This document shows, one piece after another, positions 35,651 through 47,865 of a stretch of 64,000 nucleotides of DNA. This DNA comes from Rhynchospora pubera. Its lineage: Eukaryota > Streptophyta > Magnoliopsida > Poales > Cyperaceae. The stretch spans positions 165,264,574 to 165,328,573 of the forward strand of contig CM051461.1 of assembly GCA_028095005.1 (NCBI GenBank). Direction: 5' to 3'. The notes below the pieces were generated by a model. It ran no database searches. It was not told the DNA's origin and worked only from the letters and a program-made list of their open reading frames with translations. Every line of letters begins with the position of its first letter. Positions within the stretch are counted from its first letter, which is position 1. The position numbers and the translations under genes were made by a program.

Positions 35651-36600
35651 GCATGTCAATTTTTTCCATTTATTTGATTATAAAATATGGTTTACCAGAT
35701 TTTTTCCTTTTATTTTTTTTCTGGCAAAAAAAAAAAAAACAAATCATCGTCAATTAACCTATTAACCAGTTTTTAAATAATAGTATAGATTTTTTTCACG
35801 ATGATACATAAGAGCGACGCATTTCGTTATTTTAATATCTAACTAAAATCAATTGCTCATTTTTAAATTTATCTTTCAAAACAAAAGGCGAGGTCCATTA
35901 CATAATCAAGGCATCAACTGTGCTTGAAATCTTAGTTGCAAAAAATGGTCGAGTATCCTCTGAATGGTTGAATATAACCATCTAGTGGACGTTTTTTAAT
36001 CCGAGTCATCCGATTTAATTTTAACTGTTGAGATTAAATTAGACGGCTGAGATCGAAAACCATCCAAAGGATGTAGTTCCCAAAAAAATAGCACGAGACA
36101 CATGGGCCAATTTTTTTATTGTTTCGCCCTTTTTCCAAATCACTTATTCCAACTCTTCCTGGAAGAATTCACTTCCAACCTTCTTCCTAGCTGTTTGATC
36201 AAAATTTCTTCCGAGAAGAAGTTTTATTCCAAGAAAAAGTTTGACGACGTCTCTCGTTCCAAATCACCGGTCCGTCAGAGGAGGCTGACGATAAATAATT
36301 TAGTGAAATTAAAAATCGCAAAGAAATGTCAAATAGCAAAGAGAACTCAACGAGCCAAAAAAAAAATTCATTAATTAATCAACAAAATTGTTTACAATGA
36401 CAAGCACCCCTTTATATAGGAAGGCGGCGCCTTGAACTATAAGTCTGTATATTTTCATAAATAGTACCCTAAAAAGAAAATTTGCAGAAAGAGAAAAAAA
36501 AATATAAAATTACAAAAGTAGTAATATCCTAGACTAAAGATAAGTCCTCGTCAGATTCTGAGTCAGGCTCGGGTGAAGTTCGGCTAGCATTTTACTCGGA
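35651..36600. other. Intergenic, nothing supported
   Basis: AT-rich. A 90-codon frame at 36102-36374 is low-complexity and unrecognised. Confidence 0.3.
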
Positions 36601-36613
36601 TGCAATATCCCTA

Positions 36614-36991
36614 GGTACCCTCGGGTGAGGTCTCGGTGAAGTATTCTCGGGAGAGGTCTCGGGTGAAGTACACTCGGATGATGTCTCGGGTAAGGTACCC
36701 TCGGGTGATGGTGAAAGTGAGGTACTCTCGGATGATGGTGAGGTACCCTCGGGTGAGATCTCGGTGAAGTATTCTCGGGAGAGGTCTCGGGTGAAGTACA
36801 CTCGGATGATGTCTCGGGTGAGGTACCCTCGGGTGATGGTGAAAGTGAGGTACTCTCGGATGATGGTGAGGTACCCTCGGGTGAGAGTGAGGTACTCTCG
36901 TCATGTAAGAGTGAGGTACCCTCGGGTGAGAGTGAGGTACCCTCGGATGATGGTGAGGTACTCTCGGGTGAGAGTGAGGTACCCTCGTCAA
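36614..36991. repeat. Minisatellite: 21-bp units within a 128-bp higher-order repeat
   Basis: The element GGTACCCTCGGGTGAG recurs at 36614, 36742 and 36870, a 128-bp higher-order period with two nearly identical full copies. Its 3' part resolves into 21-bp units of the form GAGGTACYCTCGGRTGANRGT (starts 36913, 36934, 36955, 36976). Because 21 is divisible by three, several frames stay open (HPRVPH repeats on minus, YPRVRVR on plus). These are by-products, not genes. Confidence 0.88.
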
Positions 36992-38097
36992 AGCTTCATC
37001 CAAATATCCCCTTTATGCGAGAAGATATAAATTTGAGACCGGTATGCCAATAATAATTAATAGTCAGGTAAACAAAAACACAAAGATGAAGGTGTGTTTA
37101 TTTGACAAAGAATAAGAGAGAAGCGGGAAGAGGAAAGAACGCACAATTAAACAAAGAATAAATAGAAGAATAATTCACATTATCTCCTCTTCCTTCTTCC
37201 TACAATAGGTGGTAGAAGAAATAAGAGTTTTTTTTTCCTCATCCCTCCCCTCTTCAGTATTTTTTTGTGCAAATCAGACCCACCCAATTTTTTTTTAAAA
37301 AAAAGAATTGAGTTCTTTCGTTAACAAATAAAAAAAATAAAATATATAAATTTACTATAAAATTTATTCAATCAATTTAAAACATTTCCCACAAAGTACT
37401 CAAGCTACACTACACATGCATATGTAGGCTTATAATAATACATTGCACCTTATCGAACCATAAATCCACAAATTGGATAAAACAATGGCGGACCAAGCTC
37501 ACTATAAAGGGTTACTTACTAAACAGACTGCAACAAAACAAGCCATCAATTGGCTTATAATAATTACCCTGTAATACAACATAAAATTGTTCTATAAAGA
37601 ATAAAAGCATGCCTCGTTTATCAGACTGAATAACGACAATGAAGGCGAACAGAACACTTTCAATAGTACTACAATCTTGTTGCGAACATGCTCTGTCGGC
37701 TGTCTTAGAAGAGCTATATTCACTGTCGCCTGTCTTGTAATGGAGACAACCAACCAAAAACACCCACAATAAAAAGAGAAAATTACTCCGGTGGTCCTTA
37801 AAGTATCGTTCTGGTATAATGACTAATAAAAACCTATATCATCATACTTTAGTATTATTGGCATGTATATGTCCACAAAAAAGGTTTACAGACATGGATG
37901 CCAATGTTATGGTATCAATTCCCCATTTATCACCCACAATCTCTGAATATATTTAATAGGAATATTGGTTTAATATAAGTAGAAAAAATATTAGATACCA
38001 ATATAGATTCAAATTTTAAAAACTCAGAACGAAAAAAACTTCATAATCTAAGGACCACCCTTGTAATTTACCCAAAAATAATAATTTGTTCGTTCAT
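36992..38097. other. Intergenic, nothing supported
   Basis: AT-rich. Around 37080-37270 are GAAGAGGAAAGAA and TCTCCTCTTCCTTCTTCCTA blocks like the interior of the CGTTTGGAT MITEs, but clear termini are lacking. Confidence 0.3.
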
Positions 38098-38558
38098 GAA
38101 CATTGCTTGGAGCTTTTTAAAACCAATTCAGGTGAACAAAACTAATTCATATTGGACTTGGTTCCAAACAAATGCAATGGGAATGGAAGCTCTCTCAGAA
38201 ATTTTGAACTAATTTATATTTGACTTGGTTTAAAACAAATTCATTGGAAATGGAAGCTCTCTAAGAAATTTTGAATGGCTACTCTGCTTTCACCATAACC
38301 AAAGAAAATATGAGCTCCCATGTAATTTTATTTTTCGTTGGTTTATTGTTAGATTTCTAACAACAGAAAGAACCAACAAAAAAAGAACTAAAACAAATTT
38401 ACATGGGAGCTCATGATTTCTGTGGTTCTGATGAAAGCAGAGGAGCCATTCAAAATTGCTAAAAGAGCTTCCATTCGAAATGCATTTGTGTGAAACTAAG
38501 CCAATATGAATTAGTTTTGTTCACCTGAATAGGTTTTAAAAAGCTCTAAGCAATGTTC
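38098..38558. repeat. Large inverted repeat covering the 3' end of the DMR6-like gene
   Basis: The right arm (38355-38558) holds the last 15 codons, stop and 3' flank of the oxygenase gene. The left arm (38098-38354) is its inverted copy, starting GAACATTGCTTGGAGCTTTT and still encoding ELFKTNSGEQN plus stop on the plus strand. The centre is GTTAGATTTCTAAC at 38348-38361, with almost no loop. The left arm is longer because a segment of about 65 bp (ending GGAAGCTCTC-AGAAATTTTGAA) is tandemly duplicated. A minus-strand transcript running past the stop would fold into a hairpin of about 200 bp. Confidence 0.85.
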
Positions 38559-41500
38559 TTGATCCAAATTTCTGCTCCAAAACTTTTTGTAGTATTCATC
38601 ATACGTATAGCTTCGGTAAATGGCTGGTGATTTCTCAGTGAGTTTCTTGGGAGGACAGATCAAAGCAGAGTTGCATGGGCAGAGAAATGAAGCGATAGAC
38701 ATCCTTTCTTTATTTGAATTCACAACTGCCCGATGCCAAACGCTTCTATATCTTCCATTACTTAATGCCTAAGACAATTTTATAACTCAAATAAATACTT
38801 ATATGGGAAAATCAATTGAAACAAAATCAAAATATAATAGAATTTAGAGTCTCCTTGCCCAACATAGCATGATTGCTGGAACGCAAACAGATTTATGAGA
38901 GGAAATATTTGATAATTATTTATGTTCACAACTTGAAAATCATTAAAAAAGTATTGTTTAATTGGAAAACCAATGTTATGAGTTGTGCAGTGAAAATATT
39001 ATAATAAAAAAATGATGAAATTTAATGCATATGTTATCCTTCATTTATAGTTGGAATGCTTTAATGTTTTGTAATCAATAGCCCTTTTCAGTACTTAAAA
39101 TTAAAATTGATTTGTTCTCTATCTGCATGTCCATCAATATTGCCAAAATAAAAGTTTTTGTCAAGTAATAGCCCCATTACATTAATATGACGCACTAGTT
39201 ATCAATTAAATACGTCACCTGTAGTTGGTCACCGATATTGATAGTGAACGCCCATGGTACTGGATCAACGGCAATCCATTTTCCTTCCTTCAGGACTTGC
39301 AGCCCAGAGACTTGCTGATCTTGAAGAAGAATTGTTAGTGCATTCGGGTCGGTATGAGCCGGCAAGCCGTAAGTCAGCTCTGGTTCAGGGCACTGCGGGT
39401 AGTAGTTCACCGCCAAGTGTTGTTCTTGTTCTCCTAGCACATTTTCTATGTAGTCTGTTTCTAAACCCAGGCCTTCTGATATATATCCAAATAGACGGAA
39501 TCCTAGCTGCCGTACTTGGGTACAATATGTGCTCATAATTTCCCTAAAAAGATTTGTGTAAAATTTATAAAAATACTATTATATTTATAAGTAATTTTTT
39601 GAACGTTTATTGTGCTTGCTTACACAATGCTGGTAGGAAAAGTTTTGCTGTAAGCTACTAGACTAATAAGAATTGAGAAGGCCTGATTTGGAATTCTGTC
39701 ATTGATCAAATTCTTGTTATTAAACATGCAATTGATGAAGTCCTAACCGATAATTCAGGAAGTTACGGGTTATCAGCACAAATTTCCATCATTTCACAAG
39801 TCATAAACTCACAACAGTATAATAATATGTTTGTTTTGTAACCAAGTCCACAAATGAACTAATCTGGTCAACAAATGAACAAATTTGGTTAACTATCACT
39901 GATTAATTCTAATATTTTCATAATTTGATCACTTAATCAAGTATTAAATCGACTCTAAATTTTATAAAACTTATATGAAAACACATCGCCCGTAAAATAG
40001 AACAAGATCAATAGTTTAAATTCAACATTTGAATTTTAAAATATTGAAATATTAAAAAAAAAAATTTGACTGCTTGAAACAGCCAGATCTTGACTTCTGA
40101 GGATGCCAATCCCAGATGCAGGTCATAATTTTCTAGAATGGTCCGTCTTGCGCAATCACTAGACATTGGATTTGGCCTCAAACATACCCTCCATAGTATA
40201 TTCCCCTGGTCTACTAATAGACAACCTTGTTTGAATTTTTATATTTCCTTTTTTTAAAGGACCGGATGCCTTCACATTTTTTTTTTCTTTTATCTCGATC
40301 TGTCAGAATGAAGGCTCCATTAAGACTTCACCTCCAATTTTGAAAGCATATTCTTTACTTTATGGCTGATTAGTTGATAACCAATGATTGATATAAGAAT
40401 AGTCAATAGTCAATTGATAAGATAACACATTTGACTTCTCTACGGCTTCCTCTCAATGAAACCATTTGATTTCTTAACTCTTTCCTATTCCAAAACCAAA
40501 AATAGGGTAGCTACGCTGCCACGTCCTCAGTAATATTTTTTTACAGATAATTAATTTACCCTTTTGTTGAAAGGCCCTCAATTCAGGTGTTTAATAAAGG
40601 TGCAGATCTCTTGTGACGCCGTGATATCTCTGTTGTGACTCAGTGATGTGTTTTTTATTTAAGTTCGGTAAACCGGAAAATTTTATTTATTTTATTTACT
40701 AAATTATTAATAGTTGAATTAAAAAAATTATACCGTGAGATTTTAATAAAGATCATATTTCGGGTTTGTCAGAATTAAATTATCTGAAAAGACATAAAGT
40801 ACTGTTTGGCATGTTACGCAAGAAAATAAAAAATAAAGACACATTTGTTAATCATCATTAGGCTACTTGAAACCAATTTTGCCTTTTCATGTGGTTTATT
40901 CCCCGTGACTAACAAATGCATTCTTTAAAACACGCCAGATCAACCTCCGTGAAAGCAGCGCATGTGACTCATCAACCAAGTTTTAAAATAATTAAATTCA
41001 TTGTTTGGAGAAGGAACATCTGAAGCTGTCCCACGGCTTAGTTAATTGTATATTTTAAGGCGATTTGCATCTTGTTTGATTCGTAAAAGACGGAATGTAA
41101 AAAAATGAAGAGCAGGGAGAAATGAAGGTCGTCATATTTTTTATTGTTTTATTTGATATATCTATTTTTTCCCTCTATTATATTTAAATAAATGAAAATA
41201 GTAGTAACAAAATATAAATTTTAACAAATTATAGAACATGAAAAGACATTGTTAGTACATTACTAATTGAACATCCAACTAAATATTACAGTAGTTTACT
41301 TTTAAGCGTGCAGATATATGAATAGACATTGTAGTTGCTGCACATTAATTCCAAAATTTTTTAATAAATTGTGATTATTTCACTCCTTTTACTTTCAAAA
41401 GATTATAAGACTTTCAGTTTTTAAGAGAAAATTATTATTTTTTATTTTATGATCATACTTAAAAAATGGGATAAAAAAGTAAAAAAAATATGCTAATATA

Positions 41501-43490
41501 AATAAAATTTCCCCATATTTCACTACCAAACGTCATGTCATGTCCATCAGTCCATAGACAGTACAGACATACTAAAACAGAAACAATTTCAATTGAAAAG
41601 AGCAATAGTGACAATTGGGTCCAGAAATTATGAAGATCCGGCCTAGCATTAAACCCCAAATTTAAGGATTGTAAATGATTTGCTGATCACAACCCGGGGT
41701 GTTTGGCCTATAGTATATGTCCTTATTTTCTTGTTGGAGAAGAAACAGCATCTGACCTCACATGATCATTTTTTTTTTTTTTGGTCTTCGCACAAGTAAC
41801 TATTTCCAGGTGGTTATGACAATACAATATTAGTTTAATGATCAATTCAATAAATAAATAATGGTCAGGAAAGGACCGAATCATAATAATACATAAATTT
41901 ATATTAAATAGTTGTTGTGTTTAGCAGACCATTTTAAAATACTAATAAGCAATAATAAATATTTTGAGTGATTTATCACTTTATTTCAGGCTGGCATGCA
42001 TGTTTGTACTATCCTCAAATCATCTAAACTGCGCAATGCTATTTGGTGTTGACGCTAACAAAAAATAAGGCCCTTTAACGATGGATCCAGATATGTTTAA
42101 GAAAATTATATTAGTAAATTCATAAAAAATATCTTGTCTCGTTCTTATCTATTGTATATTAAGCATCAACATTTTTATATGTTTATTTGATTTATTCTTG
42201 TCAAATGTAAGAAACTGAACGTGTTCATACATCATACATACAAAGATCCGTCTCTACAATGTTATGACTAGGGCCGCCAATTTCACCGTTTACCACGTTA
42301 TGTCGTTCCTTATAACCGAAACGGAACGAATAATGATATTAATTTTCATTTCGTTTTAATAATAAAACGGCAAATGGTACAAGAAATGGTGTTGTTTCGA
42401 CTATTTCAGTCTCATTTTAAACCGTTTTATATGTTATTTATGAAATGGAACGGTTAATGAAACAAAATTTTGTGTTGGAAGTTGTTTTTCCATTTCTTTT
42501 TTTTTTCTGTCTTTCTTGATTTTTCTCTTTCATCTGCTTTTGACTAATGAGTTGGTGTTCCGTTTCCTCATACAAAACACAAACAATTTGGACCCATTCC
42601 GTACTATTGAGCCACGTTTGACAGCCCTAGTTATGACGCTTTTAGTTTTACTTTTATGACAGAGCTGAACTTGTTAAGTTACAATTTACAGAAAATAACA
42701 GGACTCCTCGGTAAAATGTCGCAAAAAAATACAATAATCCGGGAACTATCTGGTTTGGTCTATCTTAATTACTTTTTTGCAAATATCATCTTTTGACCTA
42801 AAACCTCTCCCCTCTGGCCCTCTGACGAGGTAGTAGCATCTCCCCAAAGAAACCAGAGCACTTCAACCGAAAAAACTAAATACTAAATAATAGTACTAAT
42901 TAGTCAAAAGATTAATAGACAAGTACAACTAGGGAATTGAAGATGCATGAACTTACTTAAACAATTCAGGCTTTGACGGCCAGTCGGGCACAAACTCCTC
43001 AAGCGGGTAGCAATGGAGCCTCAAGTAATCTCTCCAGTTGTGCACGGTCTCTTTCCTCACGTTGAAGCTGGTTGACAGCCTCATCTTCTTCGCGGGATCA
43101 TCGGAGTACAGTTTCGCTTTCTCTTCAGGTGGTAGCTTGAAGAACTCCTTTCCAATTCCCATTACTTTCCTCAGCATCTCCTCTGTTATCCCATGGTTCA
43201 CAACCTAACCACATTAAACACACAATTAGTGAAACAAAACTATTAATTGTAACTCATTGATGCTGAAATGAATTGTACAATGAGCAGCTGACCTGAAAGA
43301 ATCCATATTTTTCACAAGCATTGGCTATTTGCGAGATGATAAGAGATTTGTTGGGTGAGCTTAGGTCGATGATGGGGATGTTGGTATCAGTAACAACCTC
43401 GGACAAGCGCGGCCGCTGTGATTCGGGCCGGATGTAGTTTTCGGGGAGAGTGTCATGGCATGGAGCAATGGAGAGTAGCTGCTCTGCCAT
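38511..43490 (-). CDS. DMR6: DMR6-like 2-oxoglutarate/Fe(II) oxygenase (4 exons, 342 aa)
   Basis: Exons in transcript order: 43490-43293, 43204-42957, 39543-39219, 38768-38511. They join in frame (1,029 nt with TAA) and all introns are GT-AG. The start gives MAEQLLSIAPCHDTLPENYI. RPRLSEV, IPIIDLSS and GFFQVVNHG form the DIOX_N domain, and LSTSFNV, NWRDYLRLHCYP, VNYYPQCPEPELTYGLPAHT complete the match to the DMR6 group. Iron ligands His212, Asp214 and His269 (spacing HxDx54H) and the 2-oxoglutarate-binding Arg279-x-Ser281 are all present. The C-terminus keeps YYKKFWSRNLDQEHCLE. In Arabidopsis DMR6 is a salicylic acid 5-hydroxylase that lowers salicylate and suppresses immunity; DLO-type or flavone-synthase roles are alternatives within the clade. 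Intron 2 is 3.4 kb and carries a hAT MITE. The last 48 coding bases lie in an inverted repeat. The gene appears intact. Confidence 0.93.
42261..42637. mobile_element. hAT MITE in DMR6-like intron 2 (TSD GTTATGAC)
   Basis: The element is 42269-42629 (361 bp). Termini are TAGGGCCGCCAAT (left) and TAGGGCTGTCAAA (reverse complement of right). It is bounded by a perfect 8-bp duplication, GTTATGAC, at 42261-42268 and 42630-42637, as expected for hAT. The interior has repeated GAACGG/CCGTTT motifs and no coding. Confidence 0.9.
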
Positions 43491-43497
43491 GGCAAAG

Positions 43498-43549
43498 GTG
43501 GAGTGGGGAAGAGAGATTAATGGGTGGAGTGGGGAAGAGAGATTAATGG
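43498..43549. repeat. 26-bp tandem duplication in the DMR6-like 5' leader
   Basis: GTGGAGTGGGGAAGAGAGAT plus TAATGG occurs twice head-to-tail, starting eight bases upstream of the start codon. On the transcript strand this is a pyrimidine-rich duplicated leader. It could arise from replication slippage. Confidence 0.85.
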
Positions 43550-44500
43550 GGGGAGGAGAGGGGGGCTTAGCAGAGGACGGGAAGGGAAGGATTAGAAGGG
43601 GAGCTGAGTTGACTTGGTCGTAAACTAGTATTCAAGTCTTCGTAATGACGTCAACCATATGGCGTCAGCCTGATCTTGAACTACTAAGCTCTGCGTTTGC
43701 CTCTCTAGTTATGATTGATTCGAAGAAATTTTGCTACGGTGTACTTTACATGCCAAAAAAAAAGAGAGTAAATAAATAAATGACAGGGATTGGAGAATTT
43801 TCAATTTTGATGCTAGCCTTTCTTTTTCTTTCCGCGTTTTGCCACGAGGAACTGGCGGTGGAATGACGGGTCCGTATCAGCGAGATCTTTTGAGATTGTG
43901 GAAGAAATGTTTCTGTGAGACTGGTCTTTGTAAGCCGAAAAATAAACGAGTAATTGTAGGTGAAAAGGCTAAATTATTAGATTAAATGCTAAAATATTTT
44001 AGTTGAACAACATGTCACACACACTGTTGAATAGAATAATAGATGAACATGAATATTTTATTTTATTTAAACTGAATTGAAAAAAATGCATAAATTGTTT
44101 TTCTTTTTGAGTTGTAATATAGAAATTGTTTATTGAACACATATTGTAAAACTAAACAATCAAGAATTAAAACTTAATTATAACCTTTAGTCCTTTACTG
44201 TCTTCTTTCATAAAGCGAGTAGCCACATGCGAGAACCTCAATTTTTAGGTGATTTGATTAGCCAAACAAGGCAAAATTTAAACCTTGAGTAGGCACCGAC
44301 TTATAGCAAATTTATCAATGATAATGAGTGAGATCCACGCGTGTAATTGTAGGTGATATCAGTATTTTATTATAAATAAAGAGGTGTGGGAGTTCGGAAG
44401 TTGTTTTTTTAATTTTACTCGACACGGCAGCTATTTTTCTTAGGTGGTTTGGGCGTTTAGTTTTTTCCCAAATTTTACAACACAAACTCTATAGCTAATT
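43550..44500. other. DMR6-like promoter side and intergenic DNA
   Basis: The first few hundred bases on the minus strand are the likely promoter. No distinctive element is certain. The rest is AT-rich without a supported gene. Confidence 0.35.
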
Positions 44501-44502
44501 TT

Positions 44503-45585
44503 GTGCATGCTCTTATCGTCTTAAATTTGACCCATCTCACCAAATGGTGTTTGATAAAGAGCGCAATATTTTTTTTAAGGTCCCTTCCCTATCTATTTTC
44601 ATCGGGTCTCTTCTATGCTGGTCCTCGACTCCGGGACTCCGGGCCACCATATCTCTTTCCCATCTCTTCTCCTCTTCCTGGCCCTAACCAACAATTTTTA
44701 CTACGCTGCCAAAATGGATTGCGAGGAAGAGTGATTGAAATCAAACACGAAATCGAATGGCGTCTTGAAATTGATCGAGAAAAAGAAGCTTTTGGAGGGT
44801 TTTCTCATGCTTCGGTAGCGGTGCTCACGTGGCGACGAAGGTGTCTCGAAAGAAGAGGCTTGCAGTGGTACCAGTAGATACCTATGGCAGCGAATCTGAT
44901 CAAATGGTTACTAATGGAGATGCGATCGTAGGGAAGAAGGAGAGGACGAAGGAGACGGATTGTTGTCTTCACTGGTCCAACAAAGAGCTTCTCTTTTACG
45001 CTGTCTCACCCTCATTCTCCCTCCTTTCTCATCAATCTGGTCCCACCTCCTCCCTCTGTTATTCCTTTTCTCCAAATTATCAGTGGAACCACAAAATCCT
45101 AGAAATCGGTAAGTCTGATTTGTGGCTATTCTTTCAATTTTGTTTGCGGCACGGAATCTATCAAACAATTTCCGAGACTGCCAAGAGCCTTTGGTGCTGC
45201 ATGATTTGTTGTCCTCTTGAGAACAATTATCCTGGAATGAAATTTGATTCAGTTCCTGTCATCATTCCTGGTATTGTGGTAACTGAAATGTGAAATCATT
45301 AAAACTAAGGTATGATCTTATTTTCTCTCGCAGTTGGCTTTGCTATCATAAAGTTGTCATTTTGTCGAGATGCAATTGAGTGCATTTGAATTAAGACAGA
45401 TGATTCTACAATATTATGTTTGTTATTTGATTTTCAGGAGCTTGAAAATTACTGCAATTGCTCAACAAAAAGAGTCGGCTTCGAAGCAACAGCTAGCATT
45501 GCAAATGGTCCGATACCAACCCTTTAAAACTCAGATGTCATTGTATTTGGTAAGGAAATTTTTTTTAAAAAAAATCCTGTCATAA
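44503..45585 (+). other. GC-richer open-frame region, possible decayed gene
   Basis: Overlapping plus frames at 44503-44877, 44829-45293 and 45370-45585, and one minus frame, occur in a block that is less AT-rich than its surroundings. A donor-like GTAAGT (45109) and an acceptor TTTTCAG (45438) would join PQNPRNR to SLKITAIAQQKESASKQQ in phase. Upstream in that frame a stop occurs near 44910. No domain was recognised. It may be a host gene fragment or pseudogene. Confidence 0.25.
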
Positions 45586-45863
45586 TTGTAAAAATATCTT
45601 TAAATATTGAAAACAAATATAGCATGGATAGAATCAGCAAAGATTCTCTACTGGTACCTCAATTAAATGACCAGGGAAAATTATAGGAAATGAAATTTAG
45701 TAATAAATTTTATACCAGCATGGAGCATCTAATGTATACTTATAAGTAATTGCAAAATCATGTATTTAATAAGTCATGAAACTATTGGAAAACAAAGAAT
45801 TTTATATTTTATAAAAAATACATGCTTATATGGTAACTGTTTGTGCAATTTAAAACTTGAACA

Positions 45864-46030
45864 TTGAGGCTTCGTTTGGATAGGTGTGGGAAGAAGGGAA
45901 GAAGGGAAGAAGTGGGAAGAAGTATTGGGAAGTGTGTAACTTTGTGAAGAGTTTGAATTGTTTATAATTTATTTCTTCCCTTCTTCCTTCTTCCTACCTT
46001 CTTCTCAACACATCCAAACGGTGCCTTGAG
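45864..46030. mobile_element. MITE of the CGTTTGGAT family (TSD TTGAG)
   Basis: The element 45869-46025 (157 bp) has ends GGCTTCGTTTGGAT and, reverse complemented, GGCACCGTTTGGATG. A perfect 5-bp duplication, TTGAG, flanks it (45864-45868, 46026-46030). The interior is GAAGAAGGGAAGAAG on one side and the complementary CTTCTTCC on the other, so it can fold back on itself. Confidence 0.82.
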
Positions 46031-46565
46031 AGAAGGCATTGACTTACATTGAGAGCTCGAGAAGGATACTTTAAAGTCATCAGTCCTTTTCGACAAATTC
46101 CATTGTGATTGAGGTGTTAATTTGTATCTTCTTTTTTTGAAATATAGTTAATGAATTTGAATTTTTAAAAACTGTGGGGAAGGTTTTATCCAATTAATAT
46201 AACCAACAGCTATTATGTCTGACATATCATTTATATACATGAAGTCCCAATAAATAATTTTAGAATAAAAAGGATATCTATCTTTTTTAATGCCGAATCA
46301 ATTTTTTGTGACTTTTGAATATTATCAAAAGAATTCTCATGTTTAGGTGTTTTGGCCAGTAGTCAGAGGGGCAAGTTTTGTTTACTAATGATGATACTCC
46401 AGCCATTAGAACTAACCTCCTCTTGCAATTAAATTTGTGGTAAATTAGAAAAAAAGTTTGGTGTCTTTTGTTCTAGCTTTTATGCATTCAAAATATTGCT
46501 AAACTTATACCCGAAAGCATTTTTAGTAAAATGCTTTGTAACAAAAAAAAATTTTGTAAGCTCTT
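46031..46565. other. Intergenic, nothing supported
   Basis: AT-rich, no coding signal. Confidence 0.3.
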
Positions 46566-46710
46566 TATAATTTTTGAAATATTTTTACTATTTTTTTTCG
46601 AATTTTTTAAAACTTGCCATTTTTTGCTTATAAATTAGTATATTTATAGCAAAAAATGGCAAGTGTTAAAAAATTCGAAAAAAAATAGTAAAAATATTTC
46701 AAAAATTATA
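46566..46710. repeat. Near-perfect 62-bp inverted repeat (hairpin)
   Basis: The left arm 46566-46627 and right arm 46649-46710 are reverse complements with one mismatch, separated by a 21-base AT-rich loop that itself pairs partly. The arms run TATAATTTTTGAAATATTTT to CTTGCCATTTTTTGC. This could be a young MITE-like foldback, or a source of small RNA. No TSD was identified. Confidence 0.85.
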
Positions 46711-47860
46711 AAATTTTGTTTGCTATGAGATTTTAATATATAGATTGGGATGGTTAAATTAGATTTGACAATTTGTGAAAGTACCGACCAAAACGGTCAT
46801 GGTGCACGGAAGCTTATATGAACCATGGTTCACAATAGATTTACTCTTTCTTTTATATAAATATATAGGTTTTAAACATTATGAACGAGGGTATTTTAAT
46901 GTAATTTGTCTTTATTAAAATTTAAAAATACTACTAATTTGTCTTTATTCTAAGTGCAACTCCAGGAGGAAGTATTACTGTCTCTTTGTGCTGGTGAAAA
47001 CCACAATAATGAAGAATCTTCTATTATGATATTTAGTGTTTTTAGTCTTATTTGGGAATAATTCTTCTGGAAAATATTTTTAGTAAGTTCATATTATATA
47101 TTAAAAAAAGAGAAAAATCTCCTGATGATGGTCAATATAATGTTTGCCCATTAATTTCAGTCATGGTATGTTACAGTTTATGAAGAAATAGGAGCTGAAC
47201 TTGAAAAAGACGTTTTGATAACAAAGAGCTACGTACATTGCAATTGGATTATTATTATTTTTAGGTTACGAGCTCCAATCATTGAATATAATATTTTTCG
47301 AATATGCTCATCTACAAATGAGATAGAGCCTCCAACTCATGTTATAGTATATCAATAGCATAAAAGGCATGCTTCTTCTAACATGAGTGAGTATATGTAT
47401 TAGAAAATAAAGGCATGCCTTTATTTTTCGAAGATGACGGCTAATTTTGGAGATGACGAGGACAACTTCTTTGATGATGCGTCCATTCATAGCTTTCAAG
47501 ACTTATAAATTTATTTTTTAAAATAAAATTTCTTGCCCATTAATATCTCCATTATCTTATTCTCTATCATTTTTCTAACTCTGTTTGTTTTATTGTCCTT
47601 TTTACTCATTTTCAATTTAATTGTTCTTTTGGCCATTATTTTTTCCTTTTTTTTAATATTCTTCAATTTAACCGTTCACCCTTTTTTCAAATTTTTTTCC
47701 CGCAATAACAACTGCTGCTTTTTAATTATATTATTATTTTTGTATTATTAACAAATTAATGTATTTCTTCTTCCTTTTCATTGGTAATATGTACCCCATA
47801 TATCTCCTTCTCATTGGTAATCTGTACTGCATTTATCTCCTCTTCATTGGTAATCTATAA
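46711..47860. other. Intergenic AT-rich DNA with a short tandem repeat
   Basis: No gene is supported. At about 47770-47860 a unit of about 35 bp, TTCATTGGTAATCTGTACTG plus CATTTATCTCCTC, is repeated roughly three times just before a Helitron-like hairpin. Confidence 0.4.
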
Positions 47861-47865
47861 TATGC

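Noticed and set aside
36614..36991. CRISPR-like regular repeats
   Set aside because: Units are contiguous without unique spacers, and the DNA is plant nuclear.
36611..37003. 130-codon frame of HPRVPH repeats, and the opposite-strand YPRVRVR frame
   Set aside because: Both come from a 21-bp minisatellite whose period is a multiple of three.
39254..39538. 94-codon plus-strand frame
   Set aside because: It is antisense to exon 3 of the DMR6-like gene.
44503..45293. Calling a definite gene here
   Set aside because: Frames are open, but no domain is recognised, the longer frame lacks an ATG at its start, and the best splice join meets a stop upstream.
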